From Photobacterium sp. TLY01 (GTDB lineage Bacteria; Pseudomonadota; Gammaproteobacteria; Enterobacterales; Vibrionaceae), in contig NZ_CP090364.1 in the NCBI RefSeq assembly GCF_021432065.1, forward strand, positions 1,254,601 through 1,318,600: a stretch of 64,000 nucleotides of DNA, given 5' to 3'. The translations under genes were made by a program, and so were the position numbers. The notes beneath the pieces were generated by a model. It was not told the DNA's origin and searched no databases. It saw nothing but the letters and a program-made list of their open reading frames with translations. Positions 28,786 to 37,446 of this stretch are shown in pieces (within the stretch, counting starts at the first letter, position 1; every line of letters starts with the position of its first letter).

Positions 28786-30798
28786 ATGGACACTGTAATC
28801 AATTTTCAAGAACAAATTCGACAAGGGATCCCAAGCGTACTGCCGGAGGCTAAACCGTATCCGGCCGGTGTGAACCGTGCGCCCAAACGCAAAGACATTC
28901 TGACGCCGGAAGAAAAGCAATTGGCCATTCGCAATGCATTGCGTTATTTCCCGAAAGAATGGCATCAGGAACTGGCTGCGGAGTTTGCCCAGGAACTGAA
29001 AGATTTTGGCCGCATTTACATGTACCGTTTCAAGCCGAACTACGATCTGAAAGCGCGCGCTATTTCAGATTATCCGGCGAAATGCGAGCAGGCCGCCGCC
29101 ATCATGCTGATGATCGATAACAACCTGGATCCGGCTGTGGCGCAGCACCCGGAAGAGCTCATCACTTACGGTGGTAACGGTGCGGTCTTCCAGAACTGGG
29201 CCCAATACCTGCTGACCATGAAATACTTAAGTGAAATGGAAAGCGACCAGACGCTGCATTTGTACTCAGGTCATCCGATGGGTCTGTTCCCGTCGTCAGA
29301 AGATGCACCGCGCGTTGTGGTGACCAACGGCATGATGATCCCGAATTACTCAAAGCCGGATGACTGGGAAAAATTCAACGCATTAGGCGTGACGCAATAC
29401 GGCCAGATGACCGCAGGTTCGTTTATGTATATCGGCCCGCAGGGGATCGTCCACGGTACCACCATCACGGTGATGAACGCCTTCCGCAAGGTGCTGGAAA
29501 AAGGTCAAAGCCCGAAAGGGAAGATTTTCCTGACCGCGGGTTTGGGTGGCATGAGCGGTGCACAACCTAAAGCGGGTAACATCGCCAACTGTATTACGGT
29601 CTGTGCGGAAGTGAACCCGAAAGCGGCGATAAAACGCCATGAGCAAGGCTGGGTGGACGAGCTGGTCGACAATATGGATGCGCTCGTTGCGCGTGTGCGT
29701 GAAGCGCAAGCCAACGACGAAGTGGTCTCGATTGCCTTTATCGGCAACGTGGTGGATGTGTGGGAAACCTTCTACGAGAAGGACATTTTCATCCATCTGG
29801 GTTCGGACCAGACCTCGCTGCACAACCCTTGGTCAGGCGGTTACTATCCGGTTGACATCAGCTATGACGAATCGAACCGCCTGATTCGTGAAGAGCCAGA
29901 GCTGTTCAAGGTCAAAGTGCAAGAAACACTGAAGCGTCATGCGGATGCGGTCAATAAACACACAGCCCGCGGCACTTATTTCTTTGACTACGGCAATGCT
30001 TTCCTGCTTGAAGCGTCGCGTGCCGGTGGCGATGTGATGGCGGAAAACGGCATCGACTTTAAATACCCGTCCTACGTACAGGACATTCTGGGTCCTATGT
30101 GTTTTGACTATGGGTTTGGCCCGTTCCGTTGGGTCTGTACTTCAGGCAAGCCGGAAGATCTGGACAGAACCGATGCGATTGCCGCTGAGGTGCTGAACAA
30201 GATCATGGCCGAGTCGCCAGAAGAAATTCAGCAGCAGATGCAAGACAATATCACCTGGATCAAAGATGCGAAGCAAAACAAGCTGGTCGTCGGTTCACAA
30301 GCGCGTATTCTGTACGCTGATTCACAAGGCCGTATGGAAATTGCCAATGCGTTTAACGATGCGATCAATCGCGGTGAAATCGGTCCTGTCGTCCTGGGCC
30401 GCGATCACCACGACGTTAGTGGCACGGATTCACCATTCCGTGAAACGTCAAACATCTATGATGGCAGCCGCTTTACGGCGGATATGGCCATCCACAACGT
30501 GATTGGTGACGGCTTCCGCGGCGCGACCTGGGTCTCGATCCATAACGGTGGCGGTGTTGGCTGGGGTGAAGTGATCAACGGCGGCTTTGGCATGTTGCTT
30601 GACGGCAGTGAAAGTGCTGAACGCAGGCTGAAGTCTATGTTGCTGTTCGATGTCAACAATGGCATTGCACGTCGCAGCTGGGCGCGTAACAAGGAAGCGA
30701 ACTTCGCCATTCAGCGCGAAATGGCAAGAACGCCTAAGCTCAAAGTGACATTAGCGAACCAGGTTGATGATGAGATTATCAACAAACTGACATTCTAA
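28786..30798 (+). CDS. hutU: Urocanate hydratase, long form
   Basis: NAD-dependent enzyme converting urocanate to imidazolone propionate. Conserved parts: LITYGGNGAVFQNWAQY, LYSGHPMGLFPS, the tandem MTAGSFMYIGPQGIVHGTT segment, GLGGMSGAQPKAGNIAN (nucleotide-binding), GPFRWVCTSG and the C-terminal HNGGGVGWGEVINGGFG. Length 670 is well above the usual bacterial urocanase (about 555) and near the animal enzyme (about 676); the extra residues are spread as N-terminal and internal insertions. The ATG at 28786 is 15 bases after hutH with GGGAG upstream. hutI and hutG are not adjacent. A terminator follows. Confidence 0.94.
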   Translation: MDTVINFQEQIRQGIPSVLPEAKPYPAGVNRAPKRKDILTPEEKQLAIRNALRYFPKEWHQELAAEFAQELKDFGRIYMYRFKPNYDLKARAISDYPAKCEQAAAIMLMIDNNLDPAVAQHPEELITYGGNGAVFQNWAQYLLTMKYLSEMESDQTLHLYSGHPMGLFPSSEDAPRVVVTNGMMIPNYSKPDDWEKFNALGVTQYGQMTAGSFMYIGPQGIVHGTTITVMNAFRKVLEKGQSPKGKIFLTAGLGGMSGAQPKAGNIANCITVCAEVNPKAAIKRHEQGWVDELVDNMDALVARVREAQANDEVVSIAFIGNVVDVWETFYEKDIFIHLGSDQTSLHNPWSGGYYPVDISYDESNRLIREEPELFKVKVQETLKRHADAVNKHTARGTYFFDYGNAFLLEASRAGGDVMAENGIDFKYPSYVQDILGPMCFDYGFGPFRWVCTSGKPEDLDRTDAIAAEVLNKIMAESPEEIQQQMQDNITWIKDAKQNKLVVGSQARILYADSQGRMEIANAFNDAINRGEIGPVVLGRDHHDVSGTDSPFRETSNIYDGSRFTADMAIHNVIGDGFRGATWVSIHNGGGVGWGEVINGGFGMLLDGSESAERRLKSMLLFDVNNGIARRSWARNKEANFAIQREMARTPKLKVTLANQVDDEIINKLTF

Positions 30799-30823
30799 AT
30801 CAGTTGTCACTCATTGTTTCCTG

Positions 30824-30852
30824 AAAGCCCCGTTTTGACGGGGCTTTTTTTT
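30824..30852 (+). terminator. Terminator of the hutHU operon
   Basis: Ten-base stem AAAGCCCCGT / ACGGGGCTTT with loop TTTG and a T8 run. Confidence 0.95.
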
Positions 30853-31540
30853 GCCACCCCTATATCAGCTGTTTGATTCATTGTTTTGTGTTGGGTTTTC
30901 ACGTGAATAAGCCCTTGTTGGGTTCAGTAAATGAGGTATTTATCTGTTTGGTGCGTTTGATGACTAATTTTTCTGGGATGAATTTTTTATATTATTCTCT
31001 GACTTTTATTTAGTTGCATATTATTGGGAATGCTTAACCTGTTTATAATTTACCTGGCGAATTACCTGAGCTTGTTGTTCTGTATTTTGTGTTCCGTTAG
31101 CATTTATTTATTTTGAATTCACAGCATTAATTTGCGTGATGGTAGTCACAATAATATCAATTGTCAGGAACTATTGGCGAGTAGTTAGATTTTTTTGTTT
31201 TGTGTCAGTGGCTTGTTAAATTTTATGTTTCTAGAATGCTCATCACTCGGTGACAATTTTCATTTTCAACCAACAGAATTGCCGAAGTGATGTTAATTAT
31301 TCAATAGTGAAAAGTTTTGTTTCATTATTGATGTTAATATTAATTATTTTGTTTGAGTGTCATGGTAGCGAATCATCTTGGTTTATGAGTTATTCGCAGT
31401 GTTTCATGCTTTTAAAATGATTGTTTAATATATTAATAATAGAGAATTGTTGAATGTCTCAGTTTTTGCCCCTGTATTTGGATGAAGGAAAACAAAAGGC
31501 TATAAAAGCAAAAAAACACATATGCAGAGGGACAACAACA
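30853..31540. other. AT-rich gene-free leader upstream of a lipoprotein gene
   Basis: About 690 bases with no convincing gene. Composition is clearly AT-richer than the flanking genes (many TTTATT, AATTAT and TTTTG runs). The last part contains TAATATATTAATAATAG, giving possible -10 elements for the lipoprotein gene. I see no RNA family that I can name. Confidence 0.55.
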
Positions 31541-32845
31541 ATGAAAAGAAAATTATTAAATTTGTCGATTGTGGCAGCGCTGGGTTTTGCGATCAGTGCT
31601 TGTGGCGGTGGCAGCGATAAATCCAGTAACGATACAGCAAATAACAATTCATCAGGTGGCAATCAAACGCAATCTGGCGATGTATCTACCGGTCGTTTGA
31701 TTGATGCTGCGGTTCAAGGTATGGATTATGTGACTGCGACCCAGAGCGGTACCACCAATGCAAATGGTGAGTTCAGCTATAAGCCGGGTGAAAAAGTCAC
31801 TTTCAAAATGGGTGGTCACAGTTTTACTTCGGTAGATGCCGGGAATGTCATTACCCCATTGGAGTTAGCTGGCACAGATGATATCAATGATAATGCGGTT
31901 GTGAATATCGTCCGTCTGCTGATGACCTTAGATTCAGACGGTAACCCTTCGAATGGTATTTCTATCGATGCCACAGTGAAAAACACAGCATCGCAAATTA
32001 ACTTTGATGTAGACCCTGATGTTTTTGGCGATGATGACAATGTTCAGTTTTTGATTGATCAGGCGGGTGAAACTGAATTAACTTCGAAAGAAGATGCGAT
32101 TAACCATTTTGAAACAAGCCTGAGTTCAACAACGGCTGACTTGAAAGGGATGTTCTCTTTAGATGATGGTGGTGAAGGCTATACCGGTCTGGTGAACATC
32201 TTCCCGAATGGTCATTATCTGGTGGCTGAATATGAGGAAGAAGATGGCGGTGTTTGGCAGGGCTTCCAGTACGGTACCGTCAAACTGTCTGGCACTGATT
32301 TCAAAGGGAAGAAACTCTACTGGGAAAACCATAGTGGGGTGGGTGAAACGGGCGATGCCTTTGATGGCGGCTTGGACAGTGGCGATGTCATCACCAATTT
32401 CGTGGTGACTGATGCGTCACTCGCGCTGACATGGACAGACCCGGAGCCGGATGAAGGCGATGATGCGACCAACAATGAAACCTTCCCCCGCTTAGCAACG
32501 CCTGGCAATGGGATTGTCGGTAGCTGGGAATTGAAGGAAGACAATGGCGGACATGTTGTTTTTAACTTCCGTGAGGACGGTAAGTTTGTTTTGGTTCAAA
32601 TGGTTGATGGTGAAGCAGTTGAGGGCGAAAAAGGACATATCGGTGCTGAATTTGGTACCTATACCTATGACAGTGGCGTTCTCAACCTGGAACTGACCTT
32701 TGATGGTTCGGGTGGCAGTTTAGTGTTCGATGAAGGGATCGAGGGAGATACAAGATCGCTTGATTCTGTTGTAAGCAGTGAAGCTGATGATCTGACCATC
32801 ACTTTTGGTGCTGAGGAGACATTAACCTTCAACCGCTTGCTGTAA
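31541..32845 (+). CDS. Secreted lipoprotein with peptidase-regulatory-like N-terminal repeat
   Basis: 434 residues. Lipobox ISAC near residue 20 is followed by GGGS and an Asn/Ser-rich linker. Next comes GRLIDAAVQGMDYVT...GTTNANGEFSYKPGEKVTFKMGG, a beta-sandwich motif common in Vibrio and Shewanella outer-membrane lipoproteins. The C-terminal half is acidic and beta-rich, ending ETLTFNRLL, lipocalin-like in pattern. The start is ATG at 31541 with GAGGG upstream; the frame extends to 31454 without support. Function unknown; probably surface-exposed. Expressed from an AT-rich leader. Confidence 0.8.
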   Translation: MKRKLLNLSIVAALGFAISACGGGSDKSSNDTANNNSSGGNQTQSGDVSTGRLIDAAVQGMDYVTATQSGTTNANGEFSYKPGEKVTFKMGGHSFTSVDAGNVITPLELAGTDDINDNAVVNIVRLLMTLDSDGNPSNGISIDATVKNTASQINFDVDPDVFGDDDNVQFLIDQAGETELTSKEDAINHFETSLSSTTADLKGMFSLDDGGEGYTGLVNIFPNGHYLVAEYEEEDGGVWQGFQYGTVKLSGTDFKGKKLYWENHSGVGETGDAFDGGLDSGDVITNFVVTDASLALTWTDPEPDEGDDATNNETFPRLATPGNGIVGSWELKEDNGGHVVFNFREDGKFVLVQMVDGEAVEGEKGHIGAEFGTYTYDSGVLNLELTFDGSGGSLVFDEGIEGDTRSLDSVVSSEADDLTITFGAEETLTFNRLL

Positions 32846-32862
32846 TCACTAGTTCACCACAC

Positions 32863-32900
32863 AACGCCAGTCTGCGCTCTGACGCATTCTGGCGTTTTTT
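32863..32900 (+). terminator. Terminator of the lipoprotein gene
   Basis: Stem AACGCCAG / CTGGCGTT with an inner TGCG / CGCA pair and a T6 run. Confidence 0.85.
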
Positions 32901-32960
32901 CTGACAAATCCCTTGTTTGTTATAGCCTTCGCTTTTTCATTCATCGGATTCACCCTGCAG

Positions 32961-34316
32961 TTACAGCCGCAAAATACTCCAGTAACCCGCCACATCGACG
33001 GTAAATTTTGTCTGTTCCTGTAAATGCACACGCAGCGCTTCGAGGGCTTCGGGGTCGCCGTGAATCAGCTGAATGGGTGTCTTTTTCGCCAGTGCCGATT
33101 GCTGTAACCATTGGGTCAGTTCAAGGTAATCCGCATGACCAGACAGGCTGGAAAGCATTTTGATTGAGGCACGCAGCGGTATCCATTCGCCGTGGATTTT
33201 CACTGTCTCAACACCTGCCAGCATTTTTGCACCCCGTGTCCCTCCTGCCTGATAACCGGTAAACAAGACGGTGGTTTTGGGGCTGCTGAGCAAGCGTTTG
33301 AAGTGGTGCAGAATGCGTCCTCCCGTTGCCATCCCGCTGCCGGCAAGAATGATGTGCGGGAAGGCTTGTTTTTCAATCGCCTTCGACTCATCTACGGTAC
33401 GGATATAAATAATGTCATTACACATGCGATGACATTCGTCGGCATTGAGCCGGTGCTGTTCATGGTACTGGCAAAAAATATCAGAGACTTGAACGGCCAT
33501 CGGGCTATCAAGGTAAACGGGGATTCTGGGGATTCTCTTTTCTTCCATCAAGGTTGCCAGCATATGTTGCAAAGCCTGTGCCCGTCCCACCGCGAAGGCA
33601 GGGATCAGTAAGACGCCACCCTGGTTCGCAACCTGGTTGACGATCTCTGCCAGTTCTTCAAATGGGTCTTGCTTCTCGTGCTGCCGGTTGCCGTAAGTAG
33701 ACTCCATCAGGAGAAGATCAAGCGCGGGTAGCGGGCGGGGAGGCCTCATCAGCACATCGTGAAAGCGGCCGACATCCCCGGAAAATCCCACGCGCTTTCC
33801 TTCCGCTTCAACAATGATACTGGCAGCACCGAGAATGTGTCCCGCGGGCTGCAGATAAAAACGGATATCTCCGACTTCGATCGGTTCGTCAAAATCTACC
33901 GGCTGAAACAGCGCCATGCAGTCTTCCGCGTTCTGCCTGTCGTAGAGTGGCTCTGACTGTTCATGCTTGCCCAAATGGTGTTTGTTGTAATACCTGGCGT
34001 CTTCTTCGTGGATATGGCCGCTGTCTGCCAGCAAAATACGGCACAGATCTTTGGTCGCGTGATGCGTATAGACCGGGCCGCGAAAGCCGTGTTTGTAAAG
34101 CACAGGCAGATAACCAGAGTGGTCGAGATGAGCATGGGTTAACAAAGCGGCGTCGAGTTTTTCGATATCCATAGGCAATGTTTGCCAATTGCGTTCCCGC
34201 AACCACTTATAGCCCTGAAACAGACCACAATCGATCAGCACGCTTGTTCGTTCTGTCTCCAAAAGAAACTTGGATCCCGTCACCGTTTCAGTACCACCCA
34301 GAAAAGTTATCTTCAT
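32961..34316 (-). CDS. MBL-fold beta-CASP RNA metallo-hydrolase
   Basis: 451-residue protein of the metallo-beta-lactamase/beta-CASP group, related to the CPSF73 family of RNA nucleases. Metal motifs: THAHLDHSG (His61, His63, Asp65, His66), GHILGAASI and FSGDVGR; the beta-CASP region shows ESTYGNRQH, IPAFAVGRAQ and SGMATGGRILHH, and the C-terminal RMMBL segment SLSGHADYLEL. The enzyme is probably cytoplasmic and acts on RNA; no target is known. Single gene, convergent with the lipoprotein gene. The ATG at 34316 opens MKITFLGGTETVTGS, as in homologues. Confidence 0.92.
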   Translation of the reverse strand: MKITFLGGTETVTGSKFLLETERTSVLIDCGLFQGYKWLRERNWQTLPMDIEKLDAALLTHAHLDHSGYLPVLYKHGFRGPVYTHHATKDLCRILLADSGHIHEEDARYYNKHHLGKHEQSEPLYDRQNAEDCMALFQPVDFDEPIEVGDIRFYLQPAGHILGAASIIVEAEGKRVGFSGDVGRFHDVLMRPPRPLPALDLLLMESTYGNRQHEKQDPFEELAEIVNQVANQGGVLLIPAFAVGRAQALQHMLATLMEEKRIPRIPVYLDSPMAVQVSDIFCQYHEQHRLNADECHRMCNDIIYIRTVDESKAIEKQAFPHIILAGSGMATGGRILHHFKRLLSSPKTTVLFTGYQAGGTRGAKMLAGVETVKIHGEWIPLRASIKMLSSLSGHADYLELTQWLQQSALAKKTPIQLIHGDPEALEALRVHLQEQTKFTVDVAGYWSILRL

Positions 34317-34603
34317 TGAGACCTCGCTTTCTTAAGTTTGAGCGATTCCACATTGTCGGGCGTGGCTTTATTGCTCAAAGCGTCGTGCTGATGGGGATTG
34401 GGCTGTGTAACGAGATTTGCCCTTCGTTAAATGGCCACGGCTATCGGTTAGATTAGGTACGACGGGCACCTTATTCAAGGCGCTTGGGTCTGCGACCATA
34501 ACCATTGCTGACCGTTTGAGATTATCCCGCCTTCTTATCAGCGATTTGCGTTGCGTCTTAGTGCTCGTACAGCAAATGTGTGACTGAACTCACAGACTAT
34601 TTA

Positions 34604-34617
34604 CTTAGCCTGCTAAC
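34604..34617. promoter_or_regulatory. SlyA-type operator, upstream box
   Basis: CTTAGCCTGCTAAC, matching the published SlyA consensus TTAGCAAGCTAA at 10 of 12 positions in its core. It lies in the spacer of a probable promoter (TTTACT ... TATATT) for the SlyA-like gene. Confidence 0.65.
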
Positions 34618-34629
34618 TATATTATATTG

Positions 34630-34643
34630 CTTAGCATGCTAAG
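34630..34643. promoter_or_regulatory. SlyA-type operator, downstream box
   Basis: Perfect 14-base palindrome CTTAGCATGCTAAG, 18 bases before the start codon; core TTAGCATGCTAA matches the SlyA consensus at 11 of 12 positions. Centres of the two boxes are 26 bases apart. Binding here should block transcription of the operon. Confidence 0.75.
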
Positions 34644-34660
34644 TAATTTGGTGAGGCACC

Positions 34661-35134
34661 ATGATTCAAGATATCAACATTCTTCGCGATCTGCCGTTAG
34701 CTGAGCAACTCAGCCGGGTTTCCCGCTTATGGAAGATGGTGGCAGACCGCGAACTGGCCCCGCTGGGCCTCACGCATCCGCGCTGGACGGCGTTGTGGAA
34801 ACTGCAGCGATTGGGCGATCACGTCAGTCAGAAAACATTGGCAGAAGCGCTGGAAATTGAACTGGCCTCGCTGATGCGCACCTTAAAGCAGCTTGAAGCG
34901 CAATCGCTGATCACACGCCGTTGCTGCGACAGCGATAAGCGCGCCCGGATTGTCAGCCTGACGGAAGAAGGGCGGCAGCTGCTCACCCAGATGGAAGCGC
35001 GCATCATGCAGGTGCGTAAACAGCTGCTGTCGCACATTAACGACCAGGAACTACAGAAACTGGGTCTGATTCTGGAGCAGATTGCCCACAATGCGCTGGA
35101 TTCTCTGAGCACAGAACACAATAACGATGAATAA
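34661..35134 (+). CDS. SlyA-like MarR-family regulator
   Basis: 157-residue winged-helix regulator. The recognition part reads LTHPRWTALWKLQRLGDHVSQKTLAEALEIELASLMRTLKQLEAQSLI, followed by the wing DSDKRARIVSLTEEG, close to SlyA of enterics. Two SlyA-type boxes in its own promoter suggest autorepression, with release by aromatic carboxylates or similar small molecules. First gene of a three-gene operon with an HlyD adaptor (16 bases on) and a FUSC protein. In E. coli slyA is divergent from the equivalent ydhIJK genes. Symbol withheld because orthology was not tested. Confidence 0.88.
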   Translation: MIQDINILRDLPLAEQLSRVSRLWKMVADRELAPLGLTHPRWTALWKLQRLGDHVSQKTLAEALEIELASLMRTLKQLEAQSLITRRCCDSDKRARIVSLTEEGRQLLTQMEARIMQVRKQLLSHINDQELQKLGLILEQIAHNALDSLSTEHNNDE

Positions 35135-35150
35135 GGAGAAATAAACTTCT

Positions 35151-36209
35151 ATGACACCTGATCAAAAATTTGCCCGCTGGATTAAATACGCCTGTTTCGC
35201 ATTTGTGTTGGTATTTGCCTATTTTTTGATGGCCGACCTGGCCATGCCTTTGACCCCACAAGCGATGGCAACCCGGGTGGTGACCAAAGTCGCTCCCCGA
35301 GTGAGTGGCCCGGTCACCGAAATACATGTGCATAATAATCAGACCGTTCATCAGGGCGATGTGCTGTTTGTTATCGACCCGGCTCCTTATCAACTGGCCG
35401 TCGAACAAGCTCGCCTGAATCTGGAAAAAGTGATCCAGAATAACAGCCAGCTCGATGCGTCTATTCTGGCCGCAAAGGCAGAAGTTGCGGCGAATGAAGC
35501 CATTTTGCAACAAAAAACACGCGAAGCGCATCGCCTGAGCACGCTGTTTCATCGTAACGGCACCTCACAACAACTGCGTGATGATGCCCAGAGTGCCGCT
35601 GTCGCAGCCAAAGCGAATTTGTCTGCCTCGCAAGCGCGCCTGAAAGAGCTTGAGGTCAGCCGGGGTGAAATCAGCGATAAAAATCTGAGCATTCGGGTAG
35701 CGAAAAATCAGCTGCAACAGGCAGAACTGAATCTTTCCTATACCCGGGTTGAAGCCAAACGAGACGGTGTGATCACCAACCTGCAGCTGGAGCAGGGTGC
35801 ATACGCATCTGCCGGTAATCCGCTGGTGGCGCTGGTCTCAACGGATGTCGACATCATTGCCGATTTCCGGGAGAAGAGCCTGCGTCATTTCAGTAACGAC
35901 AGTCAGGCGCTGGTTGCGTTTGACAGCCAGCCGGGACAGGTTTTTAGCGCACACATCAGCAGTTTGGATGCAGGTGTCAGTGCCGGTCAGTTTGATGCCA
36001 ATGGCCGTCTTGCCACGCCGACCGAGTCGAACCGGTGGGTGCGCGATGCCCAGCGGATGCGTTTGCACCTGAGCATTGAAGGCGAAGCGCCGCAACACTT
36101 ACCCGCCGGTGCGCGTGCCACGGTACAGCTGGTGCCGGACAGTGGCCTGTTTGCCTGGATGGCTAAAGCTCAGATTAAATTCCTCAGTGCGCTGCACTAC
36201 ATTTACTAA
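35151..36209 (+). CDS. HlyD/EmrA-type membrane fusion protein (YdhJ-like)
   Basis: Periplasmic adaptor anchored by one N-terminal membrane segment (residues about 12-30, YACFAFVLVFAYFLMADLAM). It has a biotinyl-lipoyl-like half (VAPRVSGPVTEIHVHNNQTVHQGDVLFVIDP), a long alpha-helical hairpin (about residues 85-190), and the second half-motif AKRDGVITNLQLEQGAYASAG. 352 residues. It would link the FUSC inner-membrane protein encoded next to an outer-membrane channel. The ATG at 35151 follows AAGGAG. Substrate unknown; aromatic acids are exported by related AaeAB systems. Confidence 0.9.
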   Translation: MTPDQKFARWIKYACFAFVLVFAYFLMADLAMPLTPQAMATRVVTKVAPRVSGPVTEIHVHNNQTVHQGDVLFVIDPAPYQLAVEQARLNLEKVIQNNSQLDASILAAKAEVAANEAILQQKTREAHRLSTLFHRNGTSQQLRDDAQSAAVAAKANLSASQARLKELEVSRGEISDKNLSIRVAKNQLQQAELNLSYTRVEAKRDGVITNLQLEQGAYASAGNPLVALVSTDVDIIADFREKSLRHFSNDSQALVAFDSQPGQVFSAHISSLDAGVSAGQFDANGRLATPTESNRWVRDAQRMRLHLSIEGEAPQHLPAGARATVQLVPDSGLFAWMAKAQIKFLSALHYIY

Positions 36210-36221
36210 GCCGGAGGTGCC

Positions 36222-37259
36222 ATGAAATTATGGGATCACCCGATGTCGGAAAACGATTTCCGTCAGTGTCTGCGGATTGCCACCGGTGCTACGCTCGGTT
36301 TTGTCATCAGTAAGATTTTCGGTTGGAACTACGGCGTCTTTTTTACGGTCACCCCCATGCTGCTGCTGGGGATGGTGCCCGTCATGAGCGCACATGCCGC
36401 GCGTCAGCTGTTGGCTGCGGCGATCGTGTGCGGGTTGGAAGTGGGAATACTGGGCGGGTTCTTTGGCGGGCATCCGGGCATGATGACTCTGATTGCTTTC
36501 GTGCTTTTTCTGTACAAATTTGCCTGTATGTCCAAAGGGACGCTTTTCCTGTTCGGAGCGAATAGCGTACTCAGCCTGAGCATTATGCTGCACTTTGCCA
36601 GTTATCCGAGTTCAGATTTGAATGATCTGATCTTCAGTAACCTGCTGGCCAATGTGCTGTCGGTGGTGATTGCTTATCTGATGACGTTTTTGATCCCGGA
36701 TGCCGAACCTCGTCAGCCGCCCGCGCGTCCCAGCGAGCCCAAAGGGTCTCACCGGATGCGCCATGAAGCGCTGATGGGGGCCAGTATTGCGACCCTGTCG
36801 TTTCTGGTCTTTCAGATCTTTGATCTCAATGATTCGATGTCGGCTCAGGCCACCACCTTGTTACTGTTATTTCCGATGCACTGGAATGGTGCTTTGGGTT
36901 ATGCCCGTAAACGGGCGATGGGCACAATCATGGGAGTCGCCTTTGGTATGGCAGGGCAGTTGTTATTGTATGACTGGTCCGGGATGCTGGTCTTGATCAT
37001 TCCCTTGCTGTGGATAGGCGCCATGCTGTTCAGCTATATGCATGTTAAGGAATCCAGTGGTTCAGGTGCCGGCTTTGGCGGGCTGACAACGCTGGGAATT
37101 TTGTACGGGCAGTATCTGACACCGGGCAATGATCTGGTGTTCAGCGCACTCTACCGGGTGAGCAGTATCTTCTTCGCGATAGTGGCGACCTTGCTGGTGA
37201 CCTACCTGATTCACCGTTTACTGAACAGCTTTGAAGCGACACGTTTCAGCGCGGCTTAG
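36222..37259 (+). CDS. FUSC/DUF2955-family inner-membrane efflux protein
   Basis: 345 residues with about ten hydrophobic segments in two groups separated by a hydrophilic linker (AEPRQPPARPSEPKGSHRMRH, residues about 160-180). This half-repeat layout is typical of fusaric-acid-resistance type proteins, here of the short DUF2955 kind. It is 12 bases after the HlyD gene with GGAGG upstream. Together they form a two-component pump in a SlyA-controlled operon. No substrate residue can be named. Confidence 0.85.
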   Translation: MKLWDHPMSENDFRQCLRIATGATLGFVISKIFGWNYGVFFTVTPMLLLGMVPVMSAHAARQLLAAAIVCGLEVGILGGFFGGHPGMMTLIAFVLFLYKFACMSKGTLFLFGANSVLSLSIMLHFASYPSSDLNDLIFSNLLANVLSVVIAYLMTFLIPDAEPRQPPARPSEPKGSHRMRHEALMGASIATLSFLVFQIFDLNDSMSAQATTLLLLFPMHWNGALGYARKRAMGTIMGVAFGMAGQLLLYDWSGMLVLIIPLLWIGAMLFSYMHVKESSGSGAGFGGLTTLGILYGQYLTPGNDLVFSALYRVSSIFFAIVATLLVTYLIHRLLNSFEATRFSAA

Positions 37260-37309
37260 TCGCCGGTGTGATTCACCGATTCAGTCACAGGGCATGTTGT
37301 GATTTGTAT

Positions 37310-37330
37310 ATGATGTGTGTCACATATCAT
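37310..37330. promoter_or_regulatory. Near-perfect palindrome upstream of the Cache chemoreceptor
   Basis: ATGATGTGTG-T-CACATATCAT, arms matching at 9 of 10 positions, 117 bases before the start codon. Its part TATGA-N6-TCACA (37309-37324) resembles a CRP site (consensus TGTGA-N6-TCACA). Assignment to CRP is tentative. Confidence 0.4.
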
Positions 37331-37446
37331 GTCGTTAAATTCTTGTCAGGTATAGCGTTTCAACTTTCTTTGATTTCAGATAACTCTTCCCCGGATTCCC
37401 TGCGTCAAAATACGTGCTTTGTTGCTTATTTTGACAGGGACATCAC

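Larger units (their letters stand above)
34317..34660. other. Divergent control region of the MBL hydrolase and SlyA-like genes
   Basis: 344 bases. The right end carries the SlyA-like promoter and two operator boxes (listed separately). I see no gene in the remainder. Confidence 0.6.

Noticed and set aside
31454-31540. A start at 31454 for the AT-rich-leader lipoprotein
   Set aside because: The extra 29 residues would precede a complete lipoprotein signal peptide and remove its function; ATG 31541 has a ribosome site.
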